Of a DNA stretch of 43,614 bases, positions 30,962 through 42,376 are shown in pieces. The DNA is from Saccoglossus kowalevskii (taxonomy: Eukaryota > Hemichordata > Enteropneusta > Harrimaniidae). The notes beneath the pieces were generated by a model. That model saw nothing but the letters and a program-made list of their open reading frames with translations, was not told where the DNA came from and did no database searches. Made by a program: the position numbers and the translations under genes. How positions within the stretch are numbered: the first letter of the stretch is position 1; each line of letters begins with the position of its first letter. The DNA lies in NCBI RefSeq assembly GCF_000003605.2, contig NW_003131863.1:169456-213069 (forward strand), read 5' to 3'.

Positions 30962-31347
30962 CAGAGGTACATTACTTGGGGTTTGCAACTACGATGACAT
31001 GATACCAAGATCCCGTTTTAATCTCGCTCTCGCATAAGTGTTCCAACTTAGAAAAATTCGAATGTGCATACCCGAGGTAACTAGGATACTGGGATGTCCA
31101 GGTGGATCAAAATAGCTGCTCACGATATGACGAATTATGATAACTGTATTTTCTGTACATCTCGATGTATTGCATTTTTTCACTGAATGTGGTAATACAC
31201 GTTTTGTTTCATTACAAACCGCCTATGTCATGTCAGAAGGTCGTAGCACCAGTCTCGCTATCTACGATACGAGACTTGAATAGGATCTTGACATGATGTC
31301 ACTATACAGTACTATGCGCGATGCAAACCCCAAGTAATGTACCTCTG
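30962..31347. mobile_element. hAT-like MITE with 7-bp target duplication
   Basis: The ends are CAGAGGTACATTACTTGGGGTTTGCA and its near-exact reverse complement, with weaker pairing continuing through CAAGATCC...TCTCG. ATTGCAC flanks it on both sides (30955-30961, 31348-31354). CAGNGG termini are typical of hAT elements, which normally make 8-bp duplications; here 7 bp is visible. Length 386 bp, no transposase. Confidence 0.85.
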
Positions 31348-31354
31348 ATTGCAC

Positions 31355-32199
31355 TTATGGTATCTTCTCTTGATTCACTGATATTCATTCATTCCAAGTA
31401 GTTTAATTTTCAGTGTAATATAAAATAATGGATGTATTCTGTCATTAGCTCTATGGTATAGTCAGTCATAATGCCCAAATATGTTTGTCATTTTACTAGC
31501 ATTTACTGTGCTAATAAAAAAGTTCATAACCAAATTGACAAGTGTTATTTTCTTCATGTCTTTTTATTAATGGTAGTGATATCATGAAATTTTAAAATAT
31601 GGGGTCACTGGAAAATTTTTTGAAAAACAACATTTCATAAAATGATAAAATTTGCATTTTGTTTTCTTGCTGGTTTAGAAATATTCCTTCAATCTTGTGA
31701 TTCCCCCCGGGACATTGTTTTTGATATGAATCTCTGCAGTTTTTCAACAAAATGATTTTAATATTTTAGTATTATAATATTTGTGTTTATAACCAATAGT
31801 AATTTGTCTTCCTTGAAGCATTGCACATGTATGCATGATTGAATTTCTCCCATAATGCATTTCATTTATGCTTGTGCATAATTACATGCATTGCACATAT
31901 GTTCATCAGTGCCACCATTTAATTTTGCTTGCACTCTCTCAATATTATCACAACATATCTTGAAATTAATTATTTGTTTAGAAGTATTCTGGACTACCAT
32001 TTCTAAGAGTGAATAGCCAGGGTTATAGCCAGAAAATAAAAAGTCTAAAAACTTCATCAAAATAAAAAATAGTCTGTAGCCATAGACTTGTAGTCTATTT
32101 TTTGTTCCATTAGTGAATGATATGCGTCTGTGGTTGTCTATATATATGTTAGCATACTGTATGCTTGCTCTGACAATATTTTCTGTAAGTTACTGTATG
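31355..32199. other. No confirmed gene
   Basis: A 64-codon minus-strand frame at 31866-32060 ends in protein-like sequence (GGTDEHMCNACNYAQA) but carries no splice or start support. The rest is AT-rich. Confidence 0.4.
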
Positions 32200-32310
32200 A
32201 GCTCAGTACTGTATTCGCTCTATTAGAAAAGCATCTCCAGTTGAATTGCATTTAAACGAACAATTGCATGAACTGTATACTGAATCATTCCAATATTTGT
32301 TATTTTACCG
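32200..32310 (+). repeat. R-family fragment
   Basis: GTACTGTATTCGCTCTATTAGAAAAGCATCTCCAGTTGAATTGCATTTAAAC matches the family head; similarity fades after about 32300. Confidence 0.5.
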
Positions 32311-33523
32311 TAGACATGTATCTGTCATTTATATATGCAATTATAATACTAATAATAAAGAAATACAATATTAGAAATATGATTCATTGGTAATATTCTA
32401 ATCTTCTCAGTTGAATTCTTCATCTATTCAGATCATTTATCAAAATTCCTGTCAGCATTTCAAGGGGTAAATAGCTTATAAAATTCCAAGGCTTTGAGTA
32501 ATGTCTGGGGAAAAAATGGGGAGAAAATGAGGGAAAAAGTTTGTATATATATATAGTGTTAATGTCATTTAAGTATATGATGTTGCTGATCCTGAAAGCA
32601 CTTGTTAAAGGAATTTCTACTTGTTTTTATAGTATATTAGTTTATAATCAACATGTGATATACAGTATTTTCTTGTTTGAGGGTAATGGCTGTAACTTCC
32701 CATTGCTAACATGTACATTTTGTATTACATGGTAACCATGTGACTTTAGCATTAAAAGTTTCAGTGCCTGAAACTAATCGCTGTTTTTTGATAAGCCAAC
32801 ATTACATGTTATAGCTATGAGATATTAATCTTAAAAAAATATTTGTATGGAAATGAAAGTAAATTTTGCCCAAATTTAGCATCATGCTTTTACTGTTAGA
32901 ACTGAATTCCATTTCCCTGGTCATGTAGGATCTTAAGGTGCATCTGATAGATGGGGAAAACAGTTTACATGGCTCACACTCACTTTATAAAAATTGTAGT
33001 TTTTGCCTGATGATTCACCTGGAATCTAGTCTTTTTGAGTAGACTCAATATGTTCTAGTGTATCAAAATGCATTTTGTGTCATTGCGGATTGGGTGCTTC
33101 CATGACTACAGTACATTACCATGGGAACAAGCATACATACATGCTCATCATCAGAGCCATATCATTGATTGACATCTATTTGTTTGATGCTTACAACTAC
33201 TCCCAATCAGGTCATTCTACCGTTTGCCGTAAATGTGATTTTATATATTAGAATTTAAAAATAAAATAAATATTATTCCTTTTCAATAACATCAATTAAA
33301 GCCTTGTCATTTGCTCAATGCAGTTGGTTTGCAACACAAAAATGATTGTGATCAAAGAATTAAATTGATTGCAGTAATTTTTTTTTTTAGTGAACATAAC
33401 CATCTTAACGTAGTTTTTTCATATTGATAGTGACTGATGGTTCATGTATCCTAATTAGATTATGTAATCTTGTCTTTTGCTGACACTGGGTAATCCAACC
33501 TACATGTAGTTAAATGCCATTGA
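32311..33523. other. No gene; one X-box-like site
   Basis: ATTACCATGGGAAC at 33115-33128 is a weaker relative of the X-box. ACATGGTAACCATGTGAC at 32726 is a short palindrome. Otherwise AT-rich and featureless. Confidence 0.4.
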
Positions 33524-33845
33524 TAGAGTGGTTGCTCTTTTAGAAGCATATCTCCAATAGAAGCGCATATAAACTTGTTTGTTGCATACTAAATCAATAC
33601 TTATTCTTGGGGGCTTAGCTTCATTACAGAAAGTCCTATCATACTAAGACACACACCGCTATAGCATGAATTTTTATGGGCTTTGCATGAACTGGTGTGG
33701 AACACTGGTCGAAGAGCCAGTGAAATCAAGAAAACAGCATAAAATCAACTATGAGTAATCCTGAACAACTAAATTCATTATTAATCTTGGTACACTGTTC
33801 AGGAGAGTCTCAACAACTATCTCAAAGCACAGTTTTCTGAGAGTT
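33524..33845. repeat. Dispersed repeat family R, copy 2
   Basis: Begins GAGTGGTTGCTCTTTTAGAAGCATATCTCCAATAGAAGCGC and runs colinearly with 858-1165 through CTAAGACACACACCGCT, ATGGGCTTTGCATGAACTGG, AATCCTGAACAACT and CACTGTTCAGGAGAGTCT. It is the most complete copy in the window. No terminal repeats or target duplication were identified. Confidence 0.6.
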
Positions 33846-34139
33846 TTCGGCCTTTGTTTTCGCTGTGATGGTTGCCAGATAGATATCTGCCTCCAAAAAT
33901 AAAGTCAACTCCAAAATTTACATAAACGCATGCACTGCTAGTAGAGCAGGTAGAATACTTGTATATTGGTTAATTATTATAATAATTCAATAATTATTGG
34001 TTAATTTTTGAAGGTAATTTAACAAAAATATAAAAAAAGGACCTTTGACCATTGCTGACTTTTCCAATGTTGACACTTACTCTTGATGTGAAGGGCAAAT
34101 TTGTCTTCAAAATACATTAGTGTTTCTATAGTGTAAAAA

Positions 34140-34348
34140 TACTGTAAAATGACTAATTTTCACTGGGTTTAAATTTTACTGAACTACCATTTCAGGCATA
34201 TTCAGTGGGTTTTAAATTCAGTTTCGTCATTTAGATAATGTGTTGTATGCTAAATTTTACATATTCACTGGGTTTTAATTTAGCGCATTTTCCAGTCAGC
34301 AAAATAAGCTAAATTAAAACCCAGTGAATAATTACCCCCTTTACAGTA
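34140..34348 (+). mobile_element. M3 MITE copy 2 (209 bp)
   Basis: TA-CTGTAAAATGACTAATTTTCACTGGGTTT to CAGTGAATAATTACCCCCTTTACAG-TA. Very close to 17655-17865 (the block TGTATGCTAAATTTTACATATTCACTGGGTTTTAATTTAGCGCATTTTCCAGTCAGC is almost identical), suggesting younger copies than T1 or R. Confidence 0.92.
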
Positions 34349-34384
34349 ATGTAGAATGAACAAAGCAATTTTATTCAAATTGAC

Positions 34385-34690
34385 TACCCTGCAAAGCACA
34401 AACTTGGTACAAAGATGCTCTATGGCAATGTACAAACCTGATTAATTAGGGGTTAAAATATGTTTATATTAATTCCCTAATTAGCATAATAATTCATAAT
34501 TTTTTTGGGTTCCAATCACATTTCAATAAAACTTGGTACATAGATGGTCTGTTACATTGCGCAGACCTCATTAGTTTTACACTCAAATCTGTTCATATTA
34601 ATTTTCTGATTTGCATTATTAGTTTTCAGCTTTTCCATCACCATCTCAATGAAGTACAAGTAATTTTGAATTATATTTAATTTGTCTCCA
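34385..34690. repeat. Diverged two-unit tandem repeat (ACTTGGTACA type)
   Basis: Unit 1 (ACTTGGTACAAAGATGCTCTATGGCAATGTACAAACCTGATTA) and unit 2 (ACTTGGTACATAGATGGTCTGTTACATTGCGCAGACCTCATTA) are about 130 bp apart, followed by matching ATTAATT(C/T)(C/T)CTAATT(A/T)GCAT. Confidence 0.7.
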
Positions 34691-34699
34691 ATACTCTCT

Positions 34700-35344
34700 C
34701 TCAGCACATGGGAGTTCTTTCTATGCTTTCTTTGATGTTTTTTTGTTATTCGTTCAACGCTAAGAATATAGTAAATTTATTTCTTAAAAAACACCATTTT
34801 TTTTTTATTGGTGACTGAGTGCAAAACTATCAATACTGTGATTATCTATTTTCATCACAGAAATTCTTTGTCACTAGAGGGAGCAGTTTACACAGGTGGT
34901 GTACATGTATATCATTCATGTCCAGTCCAACACGTGCCTTGACTGTAGATTTAAAAATATAAATTTTGTAATTGTTGTAGTGCTATGTAGGTAATACTTA
35001 GTTACATTGTGGGCGACATTGTCAGAGTTGGTTAGATTTACAATTAAATCAGGCATTTTGAGGACATACAATTTCAAGGCCCAAACTGTTTATCATGGAC
35101 ATCAATGCATAATCAGGTAGCACAGGTCTATTCAAAGGCCTTTGTGTCCTCTGTCATTTTGTACCCTAGATTTACCCTGTATGCCTCAGTTTTAATACAT
35201 TAGCTGTTATTAAGCCTATGTAAGGTAAATTTTGCTGGAATATATGTTCTGACCTTAACTTCTAAGGTGAGAGTGATCACTCCATTCTCATTTCACTCAT
35301 CTCAATAGTAACTCAGAATAGCTAAATTATTACTGAATTATTAC
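34700..35344. other. No gene; one CTCF-like motif
   Basis: CACTAGAGGGAGCAG at 34872-34886 resembles the CTCF motif. A 35-base segment after TTTTCATCACAG at 34861 and before GTGGTG is exon-like but too short to call. Confidence 0.35.
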
Positions 35345-35455
35345 CAGGGGATTCCCAATCCCCGGGATTGTAGCATGGAAACATGGGATACTATTCTTGT
35401 TGTTGAAAGAACTAATCTGGCTATTACTTTAAACCAGTAAGAAAATAAACTAAAA
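35345..35455. repeat. Dispersed repeat (GGGGATTCCCAATCCC type), copy 1
   Basis: GGGGATTCCCAATCCCCGGGATTGTAGCATGGAAACATGGGATACTATT parallels GGGGAACTGCTCAATCCCATGGATTGCACCAAAGAATCGTGGGACACTATT at 39545, and similarity continues through TTAAACCAG/TTAATCCAG. Confidence 0.55.
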
Positions 35456-36957
35456 TTAATCTTGCTAACAATCCTGCTCATTAGTTCGCGTCATGCGCCT
35501 TACCTCAGGTTAGAAGCAAGCTGTCAATTATTAAATGTCACCATATTGAACCCTAATCTAGTGATACTCTCAAGATGTATCATTCATTGCTCAGTTTATT
35601 CTCTTGATAATTTACTACTAGTATTATTTCCCCTGACACTGTGTAGTTCCATTTAATCTATTAATTTTTGATGCCAGAAGCAGCCCACCAGGTAACATGG
35701 GAGTGAAGTTGTATGTTAACTATCTCTATTTACATGTACAAGTTTGTGTTTCTGTGGAAAGGAAGCTTGATTATGTCTATTTGCTCATGTACTTGAATCA
35801 TGAACATCAATATTTTTTTTTGGACATGTTTAATAAATATTTAGTGCCAAGGGGACAACTCGTAACATTGAATGTCACTATTGTCTCTCCTGACTTTTTT
35901 TTTTTTTAAACAAGTACATGCATATTACAAGTCATGACAGTACATGTGCCACAATAACCATATTCCCAGTTTGGGTCTAGTGGTACATGTACCTTGGGGC
36001 TTTTTGACCATCTTCCTATATAATATTGCAAGGTGATATTTCAGGTGTCAACCAGATCTGATTGAACACAAGCACCTGTAAACCATAACAAAGGTTCTCC
36101 CAAAGTCACATCCATCATCGAATAAATCTTGGCTTCAAAATAAACCGCCTGAAATGCACTGGAATTCGAAAACAAATTCCACTTCCAGGCCTTAAAAAGT
36201 TTTGAATTTTACATTTGGCCTTTTTTTAAAAAACAAATCCTGGAAAAGTATGAAATTTAATAATCCTGTCATTTTAATTGTGGGAAAGTTGATTTCTTCT
36301 CCATTACCGTATTGTGTGAAATGTACAGTTGATTTCAACACTGAGAATGTGGTTTTCCAATGTGTGCTTGGATTGTAATAATTCAATGGGAGAAAGTTTA
36401 CACTGATTCATGTGAAACTTGAATGAGCATTCATTTTGTTCCTTCACAACTAAAATACCGGGTAACCTGGAATCTCATTGATATGGAGTCTGAAATGACA
36501 TGGAATTTTATTCCTTCTGAGGTACATGTATGTAACCCTGGTCTGATCCCACTCCCACTACCCCATGGGTGATGTGTTACATATAGACACAAGTTACACT
36601 AATTCTATGCTAAGACACAAGTCTGATAATCTCTAATCCAATGTAAAAAACATGCAAGACATGATGAATTATGTAATAGAAGTGTGTTGGTAATTAATCT
36701 TTCACCTTGTGCCTGTGTTGTGTAGAACATTACTGCCTTTCTGGTTAAAGTTGTTGCCTATGGCGTGTGTAAAGATAATCATTAATAGTGTGGTGTCTGT
36801 AGCATTTAGTTTTATTGCGTTGTCCATATGTATGGCGTCATGCTTAGTGCTGCCCTGCTTGTGATCTATAGACCTTATTTTATTACTCAATCCCAGAAAT
36901 GTTCTGAATTGTAAAGAATACCAAACCATGTCTGAAGATCTAGAAGAATTAAATAAG
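35456..36957. other. No recognisable feature in 1.5 kb
   Basis: Unique-looking DNA. ATGCCAGAAGCAGCCCACCAG before GTAACA at 35695 looks donor-like but has a poor start context and closed frames upstream. No repeats recognised. Confidence 0.4.
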
Positions 36958-37151
36958 TACTGTAAACATTTTAATTATTCACTGCTTTTTAATTTCGCTA
37001 TTTTCGCTGATATGTAAAATCAGCTAAATTGAATCCATGGGAACATGTCACTGTGAAATAACTATTATTCATTATTCCCCTGCCAAGTTTGTGAAATTGC
37101 TCAAACCATCAACATAGTGATATGTCAGTGAAAATAAATGGTTTTACAGTA
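36958..37151 (+). mobile_element. M3-related MITE (194 bp)
   Basis: TA-CTGTAAACATTTTAATTATTCACTG to ATGTCAGTGAAAATAAATGGTTTTACAG-TA. It shares the terminal CTGTAAA/TTTACAG and TTTCGCTGA/TCAGTGAAA motifs with M2 and M3 but differs in the middle. Confidence 0.7.
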
Positions 37152-38193
37152 TTACCTCAGCCAAGCAATGAAATACTTGTATAGCAAAACCTACAAGTGA
37201 AAGAAACGATTAAGTCAAGTTGTTACTGGTACGGTACTTTGAATCGTCCACTTTTCCAATCCAAACAAATTACACCAATTAGATTTTTCTTGGGTTTACC
37301 CTTGCTGCATTCATTGCAATGTCTTGTTCGATATGGGTCCCATACAACATATTGTATATAGGTGTAAATAATATTGATTCTTTAAACAAAATCTGAGCTG
37401 TAATGCTTTAATTTGATTTCAGTATCGTTGTATACTACGTATATATTTATATTTCATATTGAAGCCTTTTGTTGGAACAGGGCTTAAATTTGATGCCCAT
37501 GCACAAACAAAAGGTGTAAATTCTTGCACACTAGAGGGCTGATTACAATATCATACAAGATTTCCCGGCAAAATTCCAATGGTATTTGAATGGGATTAAC
37601 TGTTATCCCGAATTTTGGACAAATTAGAAGAAAAAAACTCTAAACATCTTTGAACCATGTGGGTTTTGTTGACTACTGAGCAAATAATTTCTCACGAAAA
37701 CTTACTCTGTTTTTGAAATGTGTATGTTATCCGAATCACGAAATTTATTGGGGGACCTAACAAATATTATATTAAAATATGACATGAAATTGTAATAACA
37801 GCATAACCTTTGATGCAGCAGTTCACTCTCATCTAATTCAAAAACTATTGCAAAGATACCCTTCAAAGAGTCAAACATGCTCTTCACAATTCCCCTCCCC
37901 CCAAAAAAATTTATTTTGGCCTTGAAATTAGGTGCCCTCAGAATAAGTTCAAGCTTTGAAGCCCTTCAGTAAATATGCTTATCAGTTTAAAATAGTGATG
38001 ATTGTACAGTTTTCCTTCCCAGTCTCATTATCTCTACTTTCTCATTGATATCACTTTCTTCTTTTTAAGATTAATGGCGCTGTAGAGTATAAATCAGTAA
38101 ATGTGATACCATGCAACTAATTAGAAATCATTTACCATTTAAGGTTGTGTTAGATAAACACAAATGCTGAATGACATAAGTAAACCTTAAAAG
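37152..38193. other. No gene; one CTCF-like motif
   Basis: CACACTAGAGGGCTG lies at 37527-37541. The rest is AT-rich without coding signal. Confidence 0.4.
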
Positions 38194-38320
38194 TATAATA
38201 ATATAAGGTTATTACGAGGATACCTCAAAGTATGCATGTAGACAGTACAGCGGGTCGATGCGACAGTGTACTGTCTGAGTGCATACTTTGAGGTATCTTC
38301 GTAATAACCTTATTATTATA
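38194..38320. mobile_element. Near-perfect hairpin element family H
   Basis: Left arm 38194-38248 and right arm 38268-38320 are reverse complements over about 52 bp with few mismatches, around a 19-base loop (AGCGGGTCGATGCGACAGT region). Outer ends read TATAATAATA and TATTATTATA. A diverged homologue lies at 19735-19871. A transcript would fold into a pre-microRNA-like stem, but foldback MITEs do the same; I favour the latter because of the second copy. Confidence 0.8.
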
Positions 38321-39109
38321 CATCTTTTCCTTTCAAGGATACATCATGGGAATGCCGAAATTCAAAAAGTTTAGAACAGAATCAGTGAAATTCTTTGTGT
38401 GGAGTCCGGTCAAACCCTGGTGGCAGCCATGTTTTTATTATTAGATGACGCTTACGCGCATAATCATTCCATATTTAGAATTCGCATTTCCTAATATGAT
38501 AGGATGAAAATACCCCGTATAATACTGCAAAATTACGGCACGCTGTAACTTATGGCGTTATGGTGACAGGTGTATAATAATAATATTTATTAATTCTTAA
38601 TATCTCTCGGAGAACAAAACAAATGGTCATACATGTACACCACATAAAAAATACAAAACACTTGTAATACCCTCAACTCATTCAAGACAGTCACTGTCTG
38701 GTATTAAGACTGGCCTTAATAAACTGAGCTATGGGAAGTGACATACATTTGTTGCTCATAATGAAAATGAATTTGTCATTCTCACTACTGATTCTAAAAT
38801 TATTTACTAGTATATAAATTGATGATTTGTTAAATAAATGCAGTCTATGTGTTCTGTGATATGACCAAGATCTGATTGAAAGTGAAAGATTCGCAAGGCT
38901 TGCCCTTGTTTTTAAAATAGTATCTAACTCTTTCCTGCCATTGTCTACTTCTCCTTTGATCTATGTAATAACCATAGTTAATGGTAGAGAAAGGACTCTT
39001 TGAAGAGCAAAAACATGCTAAATTGAATGTTCGATGGGTCAAAGGAATGTTCTTCAGTGATGATTGTTCTGATCTGTGGTCAGTTACTGTACTGTATTTG
39101 CTCTAATAC
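38321..39109. other. No confirmed feature
   Basis: GTATAATAATAATATT at 38572 mirrors TATTATTATAC at 38311, so 38309-38587 may be part of a longer element. A 65-codon minus-strand frame at 38845-39042 has protein-like composition but no splice support. Confidence 0.35.
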
Positions 39110-39297
39110 TAGCGTAAAATCTGTGTTAGAAGCCACATCCCTAATAGAAGTCGCACCCATTCTTTGTGAATAATTGAGTACCAAAAATTCATCATTTCTC
39201 ATATGTGTAGATGCTCTATTAAAAGCCGCGCACCCCCTCTATATAACATTGTGCCATTTTAATGGAAGCCATGGTTTCTAATACAGATTTTACAGTA
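39110..39297 (+). mobile_element. M1 MITE copy 4
   Basis: TA-GCGTAAAATCTGTGTTAGAAGCCACATCCC to GGTTTCTAATACAGATTTTACAG-TA; 188 bp. It is the most diverged of the four. Confidence 0.88.
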
Positions 39298-39540
39298 GTA
39301 CATGCACTTATAGATGTAGACAAGATGTATCCATTTTCAAAGTTTATTTTAATGATTCAACATCCAATTAATACAATTTTGGGTTTTCGTACACTTGCGA
39401 GAGCTGTACATTTAATAGTGCAAATACAGTATTCTAAATGACGTTACCAATTTTAACATTGCAGCTGTGATTGACATTGCTTTCAACCTTGGCATCTACG
39501 TCATTTCTATGTCATGAAAATGCTTTGTTGCTAGAGGAAT

Positions 39541-39660
39541 TAAAGGGGAACTGCTCAATCCCATGGATTGCACCAAAGAATCGTGGGACACTATTGTTTA
39601 TGTTGTTTACAATGTTAATCTATCTTTTGTTATCCATTATTTTAATCCAGAAAGTAAATT
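39541..39660. repeat. Dispersed repeat (GGGGATTCCCAATCCC type), copy 2
   Basis: Aligns with 35345-35455. A 65-codon open frame (39471-39668) across it is not treated as a gene. A weak echo, GGATTGCACCAGAGTGTCAC, lies at 40508. Confidence 0.5.
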
Positions 39661-39708
39661 TGTTATGAGATAAGGCTCAAGTGGAAGGTGCCCCTTTAAC
39701 TTGTGTAT

Positions 39709-39729
39709 AACGTGTGTTTGTGTGTGTGT

Positions 39730-39768
<39 letters not shown>

Positions 39769-39783
39769 TATATATATAAATAA
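39709..39783. repeat. Compound (GT)n(TA)n microsatellite
   Basis: GTGTGTTTGTGTGTGTGTGTTT followed by about 24 TA units interrupted by AAATA. Likely length-variable. Confidence 0.97.
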
Positions 39784-42212
39784 ACTTATTGGTAATGTGT
39801 ACTGTATTTTCCACAAGTCAAGAAAATAACTATGCTAATTTCTTTTATCAGTATCAATTTATGGCAAATCTGTTTCCATGGATATAATAAATTTATTTAT
39901 TACTCTGAATTTGTCAGTATTCTTTAAATAACTAGTGGAGAAAAAAAAATGATTAAAAAATCAATCACCCCAAATTAATTGTGGCTTGTGATTGAAGATA
40001 AAGTATGTAGCATGAAGACCTGATACCTTACCTCAATGCTCATATTTCGCTAGACTACTGAATAATCACAAACTTGAGTCATTTTTAGCAAGTTATGTGA
40101 GACAACTATTCTATGTATTATTAGACTTGGTGTATTATCTACAATAGACAAGGCTTGCTGCCTTGGGGATTGGTATTACTTAGTAAGACTACTTAAGTTT
40201 GTGGTTTTTCAATTGAGTTGGATTACATCATATTTTTTTGTCTGTTGACTGAAGAAGCAAGCTGTATTTATTTACGCATTGACCACTAGAAACTCTGAAG
40301 GGGGCAAGTTTTTTTTTAGTGCTGTGGTCTACTCAGAAAACATTTAAAAACAAATTTGCAGGGGAAATTTAAGAGAAAACAAAACAAAATACAGCAACGT
40401 TTTAAGAAAAAAAAATATTAGCCTAGAACATTGCACCATCTTTTAGTCGTCTTATTTGCTGTTGTATCGACGAGTATTCTCTTGAACCGTGGCTTCACAG
40501 TTTCCAGGATTGCACCAGAGTGTCACAGAACATGTAATTTAAATGGTTTGCCCATCATTTGCTATATGTATAACAAACGTTATGTATCAAAGGTGTTAAT
40601 CTCCTGTGAAAGGCCAACACCAATTTACACTTTATTTTCTAGTTTCTAGTTGAATAAAGTAATGGGTGTATACAAATAGTGTATTATTTATTCATGACTT
40701 AGCATACTGATTGTTGATGTCTTGTTCACAAATTTCAAATCTTGTTGATGGGCATTAACTTTCCATTGAATGGAAACTGTGTCTTCACATGAAAATAGTG
40801 GCTTGTCATTTCAGTAAATAATTAATGCTTCAATCTAGAGTAGCAAGTAAACCTTGATTTGGCTAATATAGTGGCAACAATATCTTTGTAAGAAAGATCA
40901 TATTGATGATTCCCAGGATGAAATTCACACACACCATGAAAATCTATACTCAAAGAGTGAGTTACATCACGATCCCCTAAACATTGCCTGGACCAATTCG
41001 AACAAGAATAGGCAATGAATTTTAGGATTAACACCTTTGTCTTCCCCCACGCTAACAAAAAAATCTTTTGTCTTCTACTGACTTCCAGTCCAGTGACATC
41101 TTTACTTGTGTCATGGTTTATTGTTTATATTGAACCTCAGGTCTTTTCAAGTTTGGTTGTGTGAACAGCTCCCAATAAGCTCAGGTCAAGTCATTTTTTT
41201 GTTATATTTAGCAAAAATGCATAGTTACTAAAAATAGCCCAATTAGTTTTTTAAAAATAGTGGTGTTCCACAGTAATGAACTTGTACTGTATTTGTTACT
41301 TGCAGTGCATGCACTTATGACTTATAAAAATCAGTAAGCATGTATGTGTGGTATAAAACCAATCAGCAGAGAGTAGTGTTCTACAGTAAAACTGAGTAAT
41401 GAACGTGGTACTGTATTTGCTGATTAAATTTCACTAGAGCCAAATTTCGTGAGGTGGGGGCAAACTACAAAACAGTGATAATTAATTTTGGATTAGTAAT
41501 TAGTCAACTGTGACTTTCAAAGTTTATTCTCACAAATGCTTATCTAATTATCATTTTGAGAAAATTAAAAGCAGTGAAAAATTTAAGCTATTTTCACCTG
41601 TATTTTATTTCTCTAGTTTTTCTGCTAAAAACAAAGTAATTAAAAATAAGTTCTCAATCTCTGGAAGTACATCTAAAAGGCTTGAAATGAAGCTGCTGGT
41701 CTGGAAGACTCTCTGCATAATGATGTTGGAATAATACAGTTACTGATAATTTTTTAATTTCCAAAGCTCAGCATTATATGTATTGTATAGCTACTAACAC
41801 CATATGGTACATTTATAAGCTGATTTGGAATTTCAACTGCTTTGCAAGTGCAGAATTGTTAATCAGCTTGTTGGTATGGCATGGAAAGCACCCTAGTACT
41901 ATAGATATTGTAATACCCTGCATACTGTATCCAGATAGTGGCTTTTTTCCAACATACTAAGTACTCAAGTGCCCTTCAATAATTAAATACCGACTACTAA
42001 GATATCAAGCTGGTAATCTGGCACGTGAAACTGCCATTGTGTACTGTCTGTGATGTGGCAGTGAGCATTTCACAGAACTGTTAAAATATACTGTGTTAAG
42101 AGTCCCTGTGGATGTGAACCAATTAACACTAAGCTAGGGAGTTTGTTGCAGGTATTTTGTTCCATCTATCAGGTCTCATTGTCTTTTTTTTCTTCTCTCA
42201 TTATGTAATCAG
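39784..42212. other. No recognised gene in 2.4 kb
   Basis: AT-rich DNA with several 60-78-codon frames lacking splice or homology support. GTACTGTATTTG phrases recur at 41285 and 41409, the latter before AATTTCACTAGAGCCAAATTTCG, possibly a decayed relative of the TA-MITEs. The stretch ends in the pyrimidine tract before 42213. Confidence 0.4.
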
Positions 42213-42376
42213 AGTTGCCTGTACAGTGCTACCAACATGCAGTCTTGAGTTCCCACTCTGTCTCATCGCTCTCGCCATTGGATATATATTATACAGAGAT
42301 TTTCTACACTGCCAGTTTCCCTCAACGTGGGCTTGACTTATCTATGGCGGACTGTGACAAGTTTTCAGAGGCAACT
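42213..42376 (+). CDS. Best exon candidate: strong acceptor, open frame, GTAAGT donor
   Basis: Unrecognised protein. GTCTTTTTTTTCTTCTCTC then ATTATGTAATCAG is a strong acceptor. Entering with two bases, the frame is open for 54 codons: LPVQCYQHAVLSSHSVSSLS, PLDIYYTEIFYTASFPQRGL, DLSMADCDKFSEAT, then GTAAGT at 42377 in phase 0. G+C and CpG exceed the surroundings. Two readings: an internal exon, or a first coding exon starting at ATG 42344 (TCTATGGCGG) with a weak TATA-like GATATATATTATA at 42279 upstream. Another frame (starting VACTVLPTC) is open until TGA near the middle. A phase-0 candidate exon follows at 43368. Confidence 0.4.
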
